From: Brenneria goodwinii
GTDB taxonomy: Bacteria > Pseudomonadota > Gammaproteobacteria > Enterobacterales > Enterobacteriaceae
Length of the DNA: 64,000 nucleotides
NCBI RefSeq assembly: GCF_002291445.1
Contig: NZ_CP014137.1
Location: 372,001-436,000 of the forward strand
Direction of reading: 5' to 3'
Shown here: positions 34,070 through 42,417 of the stretch, piece after piece
Layout: the number at the start of each line of letters is the position of its first letter
Numbering within the stretch: the first letter of the stretch is position 1
Position numbers and translations under genes: made by a program
Notes under the pieces: model-generated
The model's database searches: none
Told to the model about the DNA's origin: nothing
Seen by the model: the letters and a program-made list of their open reading frames with translations, nothing else

Positions 34070-35414
34070 AATTTCATGGCATATGTTGGTGCTGGCGCTG
34101 GCCGGCTTATTATTGGGCGTGTCTGTTAAGACGCAAGCGATGACGCTGTCCGTTGGCGCGGGAGAATTGATTAACGTATCCGGCGATATGGCGTCGGTAT
34201 TCGTGGCCGATCCGGATATCGCCGATGTTCAGTCGCCGACGCCCGGCTCGGTGCTGGTGTTGGGCAAACGAGTGGGCACCACATCGCTGTACATACTGGA
34301 TAGCGCCGGTAAGCAACTGGCAAGGCGTACCATTGTGGTAAGGCATAATCTGTCTGAGGTACAAACCACATTACGCCAGCGTTTTCCGAAACTGCGTCTG
34401 ACGCTGACCTCGTCGCCAGGTTCGATCATGGTGGCTGGCCAGGTGCCTAACGCTGAAACGGCTGAGGCGATTGCCCGTACCATTCGTCCCTATCTGAGTG
34501 AGAAAGATGAGCTGCTTAACCAGTTGGCGATCGCCAGCCCGGTGCAGGTGCATTTGCGGGTTCGGGTCACCGAAGTGTCGCGTTCGGTCACGCAACAACT
34601 GGGGGTGAACTGGGAAGTGCTTTCCAGTCCGGGGAACTTCCTGCTCGGATTGGGGGGATTAAGGGATTTTGCTTCAACCAACACAACTACAGGCGTAACG
34701 ACCTATACTCGCGCCTCCAATAATTATGGTGTCATCGGCGGGTTCAAGTCGGGCAGTACTTCGGTTGAGGCCATGGTTGACGCGTTAGATCAAGAGGGAC
34801 TGATCAGTATTCTGGCTGAGCCCAACCTGACCGCGGTTTCCGGTCAAACCGCCAGTTTCCTGGCCGGTGGGGAATTCCCGGTGCCGGTTAGACAGGAGTC
34901 GGATACCACCACCGTCGAATTCAAACCGTTTGGCGTCGCGCTCGATTTTACTCCCACAGTGTTGGGGGACGATCGCATCAGTCTCAAGGTTCGTCCTGAA
35001 ATCAGCGAGATCGATACCAATAACAGCATTGTGGTGGATGGGCTGAGTGTTCCCGGCATCTCCGTGCGACGGGTGGAAACCACGGTTGAGCTGGCCAGCG
35101 GGCAGAGTTTCGCCATCGGCGGGTTATTACAGAACAACGTCAGCGATGTGCTTTCCAAAGTTCCCGGCCTGGGCTCTATTCCGGTGCTGGGCAAGTTGTT
35201 TTCCTCTTCGGATTATCAAAACAATAAAAGCGAACTGGTGGTTATTGTGACGCCGTATCTGGTGCGTCCGACCGCCGCCAACCAACTGGCGACACCGCTG
35301 GATAGCATGAGAGCCAATTCCGATATCGAATATATCGTGAATAAAAAGACCGGCGTCGATCCTTTGCAGAATAAGGTTCCCCGTTTGACGGGATCGGCCG
35401 GTTTTGTCTATTAG
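34059..35414 (+). CDS. rcpA: Tad secretin RcpA (CpaC)
   Basis: Outer-membrane secretin through which the Tad pilus leaves the cell. 451 residues from ATG 34059 (AGGAG at 34044-34048). Signal peptide with LVLALAGLLLGVSVKTQA. The pilus-type N-terminal domain (LSVGAGELINVSGDMASVFVADPDIADVQ) is followed by a BON-like region and the secretin core: LAEPNLTAVSGQTASFLAGGEFPVPV, VRRVETTVELASGQSFAIGGLL and ELVVIVTPYLVRP. Confidence 0.94.
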   Translation: MLARISWHMLVLALAGLLLGVSVKTQAMTLSVGAGELINVSGDMASVFVADPDIADVQSPTPGSVLVLGKRVGTTSLYILDSAGKQLARRTIVVRHNLSEVQTTLRQRFPKLRLTLTSSPGSIMVAGQVPNAETAEAIARTIRPYLSEKDELLNQLAIASPVQVHLRVRVTEVSRSVTQQLGVNWEVLSSPGNFLLGLGGLRDFASTNTTTGVTTYTRASNNYGVIGGFKSGSTSVEAMVDALDQEGLISILAEPNLTAVSGQTASFLAGGEFPVPVRQESDTTTVEFKPFGVALDFTPTVLGDDRISLKVRPEISEIDTNNSIVVDGLSVPGISVRRVETTVELASGQSFAIGGLLQNNVSDVLSKVPGLGSIPVLGKLFSSSDYQNNKSELVVIVTPYLVRPTAANQLATPLDSMRANSDIEYIVNKKTGVDPLQNKVPRLTGSAGFVY

Positions 35415-35450
35415 CGCTTCACTGTCGCAGATACCAAAGGGAGTATGAGG

Positions 35451-35861
35451 ATGGTTATGTTTAGCGAACTGCGTCGATATCTCGTTTTACTGTTTATCGG
35501 CGGGGCGATAGGCGTGCTGGCCGGCTGTAGCTCATGGCAGCAGGATAATGACGGTATGCCGGATGTTTCCTCTATCAAGCTGCAACAGCGAGGTAAAGCG
35601 TGGGTGGCGGTTCCCCCGGATTGTCAGAGCATGCTGCAACCTAAGCGTGACTGGCGGGATAACGATCGCTGGCGGATCGCGTTTGGCTGCGCGACTTACA
35701 CCAATCTGGCGGTTAGCCTGGCGCGTCCGCAGGATCTGGCGGCGCCGCGGCGGTATAGCGGTATGCAGGCGGATGCGGCGGCGCTGTCGGTAACACGCTA
35801 TCGCGAAAATAAAGTTGAACCACTGCGGGAAACCGAGTCCACAGAGAAAACCAGCGATTAA
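35451..35861 (+). CDS. cpaD: CpaD-family pilus lipoprotein (RcpB position)
   Basis: About 136 residues. Lipoprotein signal with lipobox LAGC (GVLAGCSS), so it is probably anchored in the outer membrane near the secretin. The CpaD hallmark WRIAFGCATYTNLAVSLARPQDL is present near residues 74-96. It is shorter than Caulobacter CpaD. Start 35451 is spaced 7 bases from AAGGGAG; ATG 35445 is possible. Confidence 0.82.
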   Translation: MVMFSELRRYLVLLFIGGAIGVLAGCSSWQQDNDGMPDVSSIKLQQRGKAWVAVPPDCQSMLQPKRDWRDNDRWRIAFGCATYTNLAVSLARPQDLAAPRRYSGMQADAAALSVTRYRENKVEPLRETESTEKTSD

Positions 35862-35876
35862 AACGGATACGAACAT

Positions 35877-37085
35877 ATGAGTGTTCTGGGTGATAAAGAG
35901 CGTGGTGAACTGCGCGTAGTGAATTTTGCGGCCTTTGTGCTGGATGCGGACAGTAAAGAGGAATTAACTCGTTTTCTCAAAACCAGTACGGTAACCGATA
36001 GCCGGGTCGAGCGCGGCAATATTGACGATGCCATCGACTGGCTGAAGAAAATGGGCCGTTCGCCCCAGCGTCTGCTGGTGGATATATCCGGTTCCAGCGG
36101 ACCGCTGGATGAACTGGATCGGCTGGCCAATGCCTGCGAGCCCTCAGTGCAGGTGTATGTGGTGGGGGATCGTAACGATATCGGGCTTTATCGCAATCTG
36201 TTGCAGCGCGGCGTGCAGGATTATCTGGTGAAACCACTGGGAACCGAATTGCTGCGCCGGGTGTTGGAGGAAAACGATCATAATCCGGTACGGCAGCGGC
36301 GGCTGGGCAAATCTATCGCGGTCGTCGGTACCCGTGGCGGCGTAGGTACGACCAGCGTTGCGGTGCATTTAGCCAGGCAGCTATCCGCCGGCGGCGCTCA
36401 TCGGCGCGTGGTTTATATCGACCTCGATTTTTACGGTGGTTGCGGCATTAGCATGTTAGGCCTGGCGGGAGGAAACGCGCTGGTTGAGATCCTGGGAAAT
36501 GTCAGTCGGCTGGATCTCCAGTATCTGGAACGAACGCTCAGCACCGCGGATAACCGCCTATACGCGCTGGGCGCCGAACTGGATTATATGGAACCCTATG
36601 AGGCGACGGAAGGGGTTTTGGGGGAATTGCTGACGACGCTGAGCCAGCATTTTCACTATGTCGTTCTGGATGTGCCGCAGCGGGGCGGAAGTCTGGCGTC
36701 AGAGGCTTTTTACCATGCCAGCTTGGCCTGTATCGTTGCGGAGCAGTCGGTCTATTCGGCCAGAACCCTGGTTCGGCTGGCGCGCCATATTGAGGCACAC
36801 CCTAATCCGGCGACGGTCTACAACATTTTGAATCAGCCACAGCCGTTGAATCGCAATAAAGTTAATAACAACGATTTTATTAAGACGGTGGATCTGCCGG
36901 TTGCGGTACAGATCGGCTATGACGCCCAGTCCTTGTCGCTGGCGGAAAATCTGGCGGAAGACCTGCCGGAGCGCAGCGAGTTCGCCCAGGGAATAAAACA
37001 GCTTGCCAGCATCTTGACCGGCGAAGCGCAAGGTAAACCCAAAACGGCATGGTGGCCGTCTCTGAGTCTCAAGAGGTCTTCATGA
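35877..37085 (+). CDS. tadZ: Tad localisation protein TadZ (CpaE), ParA-like
   Basis: Polar localiser of the Tad machine. 402 residues. An atypical receiver-like domain (about 15-135, ending VQDYLVKPLGTELL) is followed by a ParA/MinD-like ATPase fold from about 145. The P loop is GTRGGVGTTSVAV: both lysines of the usual KGGVGKT are replaced (R and T), so nucleotide handling may be altered, as reported for some TadZ proteins. YIDLDFYGGCG and VVLDVPQRGG correspond to later ATPase motifs. It overlaps tadA by four bases. Confidence 0.9.
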   Translation: MSVLGDKERGELRVVNFAAFVLDADSKEELTRFLKTSTVTDSRVERGNIDDAIDWLKKMGRSPQRLLVDISGSSGPLDELDRLANACEPSVQVYVVGDRNDIGLYRNLLQRGVQDYLVKPLGTELLRRVLEENDHNPVRQRRLGKSIAVVGTRGGVGTTSVAVHLARQLSAGGAHRRVVYIDLDFYGGCGISMLGLAGGNALVEILGNVSRLDLQYLERTLSTADNRLYALGAELDYMEPYEATEGVLGELLTTLSQHFHYVVLDVPQRGGSLASEAFYHASLACIVAEQSVYSARTLVRLARHIEAHPNPATVYNILNQPQPLNRNKVNNNDFIKTVDLPVAVQIGYDAQSLSLAENLAEDLPERSEFAQGIKQLASILTGEAQGKPKTAWWPSLSLKRSS

Positions 37086-38521
37086 GTTTTGGCCGTAAAC
37101 CCGTAGAGCAGGTCAATGTATCGCCGCCAGATGAAATCATACCGGCAACGGATGTTCGCGAGCAGAGCAAACCAGCTAATGATGTTCTGACCGATCGGGA
37201 GACGCTGTTAGACAAGGAACCGCCGGTGGCGACTTACCGTTTGTCGGGCAATGCGGATACGGTGGTGCGCTCCGTACATTATGCCCAGATACGGCAGACC
37301 GTCTTTGCCACCATCGATGTCTCCAGCGCACTGCAACGTACCCGTGATGAGGTGCGGCTCGATGTGGAAACGATCATCGCGGAAACCGTGGTTGCGGAAG
37401 GTCTGGCGATGACACAAAGCGAACAGAAGCTAATGGGACAGGAGATCCTCAATGACATGTTCGGCGTCGGGCCGATTGAGCCATTGTTACAGGATGACAC
37501 CATTTCCGACATTATGGTAAATGGTCCGGATCAAATTTATGTGGAGCGCTTTGGCAAACTGGAGCTGACGCCGCTGAAATTTCGCGATAACGCGCATGTG
37601 GTCAGCGTCGCCCAGCGTATTGCTTCATCGGTGGGGCGGCGGGTGGATGAAAGCAGCCCGATGGTGGATGCCCGTCTGGCTGACGGCAGCCGGGTCAACG
37701 TGATTTTACCGCCGTTGGCGATTGATGGCGCGTCGATCTCGATTCGTAAGTTTTCGCGTAAAAATCTGACGTTGCAACGGCTGGCGGCGAAAGGCAGCCT
37801 GTCCCCGGCGATGGCGCGGGTGTTGGAAATTGCGGCGGCCAGTCGGCTCAATATTCTGATTTCCGGCGGAACCGGGTCGGGGAAAACCACCTTGCTCAAT
37901 GCGCTATCGCGTTTTATCTCGGTTTCCGAACGCATCATTACCGTGGAGGATGCGGCGGAACTCCAGTTGCAGCAGCCGCATGTATTACGGCTGGAAACGC
38001 GGCCGGCCAATCTGGAAGGCAGCGGCAAAATAACGCAGGGAGACCTGGTGCGTAATGCCCTGCGTATGCGGCCGGACAGAATCATTCTGGGGGAAACCCG
38101 CGGCGCCGAGGCGCTGGATGTGTTACAGGCGATGAACACCGGCCATGATGGTTCGATGACCACCCTGCACGCCAATAATCCGCGCGATGCCCTGATCCGT
38201 CTGGAAAGCATGGTGATGATGGCAAACGGCAATCTGCCGCTCTATTCCATCCGTCGCCAGATTGCCAGCGCGGTACATATGATTGTTCAGGTTGAGCGTA
38301 TGCGCGACGGCACAAGGCGCATTACCAGTATTACCGAACTGGCGGGCATGGAGGGCGATGTTATCGTGATGCAGGAACTATTCCATTTCAGCTATGACGC
38401 CGGCGCTTACGACGATGAAGTCCGAGGCACTTATGATAGCAGCGGCATGCGGCCCATTTTTGCCGAGCGTGCCCGCTATTTCGGCATGGAAACGGCACTA
38501 TTGGAGGCGATGCATCCATGA
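37082..38521 (+). CDS. tadA: Tad pilus ATPase TadA (CpaF)
   Basis: Cytoplasmic ATPase that powers Tad pilus assembly. 479 residues from ATG 37082. Conserved features: ILNDMFGVGPIEPLLQDDTISDIMVNGP, Walker A ISGGTGSGKTT, the Asp box (TVEDAAELQL), Walker B region MRPDRIILGETRG, and the His box TGHDGSMTTLHANNP. The first 60 residues are proline-rich and variable. Both ends overlap neighbours by four bases (ATGA), a sign of tight coupling. Confidence 0.96.
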   Translation: MSFGRKPVEQVNVSPPDEIIPATDVREQSKPANDVLTDRETLLDKEPPVATYRLSGNADTVVRSVHYAQIRQTVFATIDVSSALQRTRDEVRLDVETIIAETVVAEGLAMTQSEQKLMGQEILNDMFGVGPIEPLLQDDTISDIMVNGPDQIYVERFGKLELTPLKFRDNAHVVSVAQRIASSVGRRVDESSPMVDARLADGSRVNVILPPLAIDGASISIRKFSRKNLTLQRLAAKGSLSPAMARVLEIAAASRLNILISGGTGSGKTTLLNALSRFISVSERIITVEDAAELQLQQPHVLRLETRPANLEGSGKITQGDLVRNALRMRPDRIILGETRGAEALDVLQAMNTGHDGSMTTLHANNPRDALIRLESMVMMANGNLPLYSIRRQIASAVHMIVQVERMRDGTRRITSITELAGMEGDVIVMQELFHFSYDAGAYDDEVRGTYDSSGMRPIFAERARYFGMETALLEAMHP

Positions 38522-39501
38522 GCGTGGCCGATGTTATCACCCTATTATGCTTTGCCTTTGCTGTGCTGCTTGGGCTGGCGATAATGATATTGATGGATGT
38601 GCTGCACCGCCGATCCGCCGTGCGTATCCGCCAGAGATTGAAAGAGATCACGGGTTTATCGCGCCATGTTTCACGTCAGAAAATATTGCAGGATCTGGAA
38701 CGAGCGCAGACGGAGGCGCGCCGCTATCGGCGGCGCAAGGCGATGGGAACCTTGGGTTACTATTTTAACCGGCTCGATACCGTTGGCGGGCATCAGGGTA
38801 GCCGGGTATTGTTTGGCGCCGTACTGGCGACGCTGTTGTTGATGATCCTGTTGTTATTTCTCGGTTTTATCCCTACCACATGGTGGAGCGTACCGGCCGT
38901 GCTGTTGCTGGCGCCGCTGGCGGTTGCCGTTTTCCTTTACCGTAGACAGGTGGCGCGTTTTCAGGTCAGGTTCCTTAGTCAACTGTCGGATGCCATGGAT
39001 TCGATTACCCGCGCCAGTCAGGCCGGGATCCCGGTGGTGCAATCCATTCGCAACGTCGGAGAGCACTTCAATGCCCCGCTTGGGCCGGAGTTTCGCCGCA
39101 TGGGTGATAGCCTGCTGCTGGGCAATGATATTCAAGAGGTCATGGATGATGCGGTGCTGCGTATTGAATTGCCTGATTTTGCTTTTTTCGCCGTTTGCCT
39201 TTCCCTACAGCGGGATACCGGCGGCTCGCTGGTAGAAGCGCTGGATAACTTATCCGGCATTATCCGCGCCCGGCGCGACCTGCGCTTGAAAACCAAGGCC
39301 ATGACGGCCGAAGGGCGCTTATCCGGTATGGTTTTAACCATGCTGCCTTTCTTTATCGCCGGCGCTTTGTTCGTGCTTAATCCTAATTATATTAGTGTGT
39401 TATTCGAAACGCCGACAGGACAGAACCTGCTGTGGGCGGCGGTGATTATGCTATTGCTAGGGGTGATCTCGATTCGCAAGATTGCCAGCATGGAGGTCTG
39501 A
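38518..39501 (+). CDS. tadB: Tad inner-membrane platform protein TadB
   Basis: 327 residues, one of two GspF-like platform proteins. An N-terminal membrane helix is followed by paired helices (VLATLLLMILLLFLGFIPTTWW) and the GspF domain (FLSQLSDAMDSITRASQAGIPVVQSI, GNDIQEVMDDAVLRI), with C-terminal helices MVLTMLPFFIAGALFVL and LLWAAVIMLLLGVISI. Paired with tadC. Confidence 0.93.
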   Translation: MSVADVITLLCFAFAVLLGLAIMILMDVLHRRSAVRIRQRLKEITGLSRHVSRQKILQDLERAQTEARRYRRRKAMGTLGYYFNRLDTVGGHQGSRVLFGAVLATLLLMILLLFLGFIPTTWWSVPAVLLLAPLAVAVFLYRRQVARFQVRFLSQLSDAMDSITRASQAGIPVVQSIRNVGEHFNAPLGPEFRRMGDSLLLGNDIQEVMDDAVLRIELPDFAFFAVCLSLQRDTGGSLVEALDNLSGIIRARRDLRLKTKAMTAEGRLSGMVLTMLPFFIAGALFVLNPNYISVLFETPTGQNLLWAAVIMLLLGVISIRKIASMEV

Positions 39502-39502
39502 C

Positions 39503-40441
39503 ATGATTCTGCTGCAACTGAGTTCCCTGCTGTTTGCCGCGTTAGGCGTTGGGTTGTATCTGTACGCCCGTACCAGTCGCCGGGCCAGACTCACGGAACG
39601 TATGCGTAGTGAAGTTATACGCAAGAGTACGCAGCAATCGGTATTGACGCCGGCAGGGCAGCGCCGACGGCTGGCCCAGCGTTTTATGAGCGCACTGAAT
39701 TCGATCGGCCGGTCTGTCCCTCTGTTCAGCGCCGCCCAGCGCACGGAAATTGCCGGAAAACTGGTATCCGCCGGATTTCGTAACCCACAGGCGTTGATGG
39801 TAATGATTGCGTTGGCGCTGCTATCAACATTGGTATTGCTGACGTTGGTGGCGGTGTTTGTCTGGCCTTTGCTGGAGGAGCAGCGAATTTACGGCATATT
39901 GCTCTGCCTGGTGGCGGTCTACCTGGGCCTGCTGTTGCCGCGTGTGCTGCTGGACAAGATGGTGGTGCGGCGTCAGCGCATGATTCAGCAAGGGTTGCCG
40001 GATGCGCTCGACCTGTTGGTGATCTGCACCAATGCCGGGCTGGGGCTAAACAGCGCGATCCATCGGGTGGCGGTGGAAATCGAAGCCGTCTGTCCGGCGC
40101 TGGCGGATGAGTTGCGTTTAACCTCGGGCGAATTGCAGATCAGCAGTGATATCGAAACTGTACTGAAACGGCTGGCGCAACGCACGGGGCTGGAATCGAT
40201 TCATACCCTGGTGAATACCTTGCTGCAATCCCGCCAGTACGGTACGGCGATCACCCAGGCGCTGCGTATTCTGGCTCGTACCGAACGTACCGCCAGGATG
40301 ATGAGGCTGGAAGAGATTGCCGCCAAACTGGCGGTAAAAATTACCTTGCCGATGATGCTGTTTATTCTGCCCACGGTGTTGATTGTGGCGGCGGGACCGG
40401 CGGTATTGGGATTGATATCATTTTTTGCACAGCAACAATAA
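39503..40441 (+). CDS. tadC: Tad inner-membrane platform protein TadC
   Basis: 312 residues from ATG 39503 (GGAGG at 39492-39496). Second GspF-like platform protein: QQGLPDALDLLVICTNAGLGLNSAI and the later EEIAAKLAVKITLPMMLFILPTVLIVAAGPA. It starts two bases after the tadB stop. An in-frame upstream reading from 39482 is not needed. Confidence 0.93.
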   Translation: MILLQLSSLLFAALGVGLYLYARTSRRARLTERMRSEVIRKSTQQSVLTPAGQRRRLAQRFMSALNSIGRSVPLFSAAQRTEIAGKLVSAGFRNPQALMVMIALALLSTLVLLTLVAVFVWPLLEEQRIYGILLCLVAVYLGLLLPRVLLDKMVVRRQRMIQQGLPDALDLLVICTNAGLGLNSAIHRVAVEIEAVCPALADELRLTSGELQISSDIETVLKRLAQRTGLESIHTLVNTLLQSRQYGTAITQALRILARTERTARMMRLEEIAAKLAVKITLPMMLFILPTVLIVAAGPAVLGLISFFAQQQ

Positions 40442-40469
40442 TGAAAAAACAATGGAAAGGGGAATACCG

Positions 40470-41273
40470 ATGGACGGTAAATACCGAACGGTGATGGTGC
40501 TGGTTTTAGTGACGTTGCTTACGGGGTGCTCGGCTTTTTACCAATCTGCACAGCGAATCGATAAGCGTGTTCAAAGCCAGTCTGAGTTGGAGTCCGGCGA
40601 TTTGCGCATCGCTTCCAGCGCGTTGCAGAGCGGGGATTTTACTATGGCGATGTCGATTTATAGCCGTTTGGCGCAGAGCAATCCAGGCGTTGTCGCTGTC
40701 TGGATGGGGCTGGGGGATGCCCATTTCCTCCAGGGGGAATTTGGCGCGGCCAATAATGCCTATGTTAAAGCGCAACAGTTGGATCCGAAAAATATCGATG
40801 CCTGGTTAGGACCAGCTCGGATCTTGGTTCGGCAACGTAATCTGCCGGAAGCCATCGCCCGTTATCAGTCAATTCTCACGCGTTTTCCCAATAATTCCCG
40901 GGCGTTGTCCGGATTGGGGGTCAGTTACGATCTGACTGGCGAGCACAATCAGGCGCAGAGCACCTACCGACGAGGGCTACAGATTTATCCCGACGATACG
41001 GCGCTACGCAATAACCTGGGATTATCGCTGGCGCTTGATGGCAAACCGCGCGAAGCGATCAATGTCCTGTTGGGGACTAATGGTGTGTCCGGCAAGCTGC
41101 CGCAGGAGCGGGATAATCTGGCGCTGGCCTACGGCATGCTGGGACGGGATGACGCCGCCGAAGATATTCTGATGAGCAGCCAATCACAGGATAGGGTGCA
41201 GGATAATCTGGCGTTTTATCGCTACCTGCGCCAGAGCATGGGGCAATCCGGCGCGGTGGATAGCTATGAATAG
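40470..41273 (+). CDS. tadD: TadD, TPR lipoprotein
   Basis: 267 residues from ATG 40470 (AAAGGGGA upstream). Lipobox LLTGCSA. TPR units follow: FTMAMSIYSRLAQSNPGVVAVWMGLGD, NAYVKAQQLDPKNIDAWLGPA, AIARYQSILTRFPNNSRALSGLG and STYRRGLQIYPDDTALRNNLG. TadD is needed for secretin assembly in related Tad systems. It overlaps tadE by eight bases. Confidence 0.9.
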   Translation: MDGKYRTVMVLVLVTLLTGCSAFYQSAQRIDKRVQSQSELESGDLRIASSALQSGDFTMAMSIYSRLAQSNPGVVAVWMGLGDAHFLQGEFGAANNAYVKAQQLDPKNIDAWLGPARILVRQRNLPEAIARYQSILTRFPNNSRALSGLGVSYDLTGEHNQAQSTYRRGLQIYPDDTALRNNLGLSLALDGKPREAINVLLGTNGVSGKLPQERDNLALAYGMLGRDDAAEDILMSSQSQDRVQDNLAFYRYLRQSMGQSGAVDSYE

Positions 41274-41751
41274 CCTGCGTCAGTTACGCTCGCGTTTGCG
41301 TCGTAACCAGCAGGGCGTCACGGCGCTGGAGTACGCGCTGGCGGCGCCGCTGTTGCTTGCGGTAATCTTCGTCGCCATTGAGGTGGCGTTCATTATGCTG
41401 GCGGACGCGCATCTGGATGTGGCCGCCAATCGGGTGGCGCGTATGGGGCGCCTCGGTATCACTGGGGAGTGCCGGCAGGCGGTGCGTAAGGTGATGAAAG
41501 ATACCCTGTCAGTCTGGGTCAGCAGCGACAGTGCGATGTACACCGATGTCAAGATCTATACCCCTGAGGGCGATAATTCGTTCAGCGATATTGATAGCGA
41601 CAATTATACCCCGGAGTGCAATAGCGGGGGGCGGGGGGACATGGTGATCTACCGTCTGGGGTTCGATCGCCCCGGCCTGACCGGGTTTATTTCCTGGCTG
41701 GGGTTGAGCAAGGTGCGATTCGAGCGGGTCGTCCTGATCCAGAATGAGTGA
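41266..41751 (+). CDS. tadE: Tad pseudopilin TadE
   Basis: 161 residues. Prepilin-like site after G17: VTALEYALAAPLLLAVIF, with E and Y at +5 and +6, followed by a hydrophobic helix. Two or three cysteines lie in the soluble part (ECRQ, ECNS). TadV probably removes the leader. Confidence 0.88.
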   Translation: MNSLRQLRSRLRRNQQGVTALEYALAAPLLLAVIFVAIEVAFIMLADAHLDVAANRVARMGRLGITGECRQAVRKVMKDTLSVWVSSDSAMYTDVKIYTPEGDNSFSDIDSDNYTPECNSGGRGDMVIYRLGFDRPGLTGFISWLGLSKVRFERVVLIQNE

Positions 41752-41762
41752 GAAACTTAGTA

Positions 41763-42398
41763 ATGAACATTTTTTCCCATTTTTGGCAATGTAGTATTCA
41801 ACCGATAGTACGGCGTTTCCGGCGTGACAACCGGGGCGTAGTGGCGGTTGAGGCAGCATTACTTATTCCTATTGGGGTATTTGTCATTATCGCCTCATGG
41901 GAGTTGTACCAATATTTCAGAACCGCTGCGGTGGTGGACCGCACCGCATTTCTGGTGGCCAACAGCCTGTCCATGCAGCGTGAGCTACATGGCGGTACCG
42001 ACTGCACGCTGGCAAATTCTGTGTGCACCTATAACACCATTGCTTCCGATTTAATGACGCCGCTCGATTATAAAAGAAACGGCGGCATAGTTATTAGCCT
42101 CTATGCGGTTGAAACCGATGACGAAGGTGATAATCCGGCATGGAAAACTAAGCCTGAGTGGCCTTCAAGAATCTATCGGGGGAGAGAGAATACACGCAAC
42201 GTGGCTTCACTGCTTACGCCTCCGGCGGGGTTCCCTGCTCCTGCCGTTAACGATACGGTGATCGCGGTGGAGATTTTTTATGACTACACCCCGTTTGCCA
42301 TCAGTTCGGCATTCTGGCAGGCGCTGGGCGGTGAAAAGCAAATTGTCAGCACGGTATTTTATCGTCCGCGTTTCAGTGCGTTGCGTGATCTGAAATGA
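41763..42398 (+). CDS. tadF: Tad pseudopilin TadF
   Basis: 211 residues from ATG 41763; GTG 41748 (overlapping the tadE stop) would add five residues. Leader ending RRDNRG, then VVAVEAALLIPIGVFVIIASW: E at +5 is kept, but Y at +6 is A. The soluble part has a CTLANSVC cysteine pair. Typical third pseudopilin-like protein of Tad loci. Confidence 0.85.
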   Translation: MNIFSHFWQCSIQPIVRRFRRDNRGVVAVEAALLIPIGVFVIIASWELYQYFRTAAVVDRTAFLVANSLSMQRELHGGTDCTLANSVCTYNTIASDLMTPLDYKRNGGIVISLYAVETDDEGDNPAWKTKPEWPSRIYRGRENTRNVASLLTPPAGFPAPAVNDTVIAVEIFYDYTPFAISSAFWQALGGEKQIVSTVFYRPRFSALRDLK

Positions 42399-42417
42399 CG
42401 ACGGAAGGGAGGGAACC

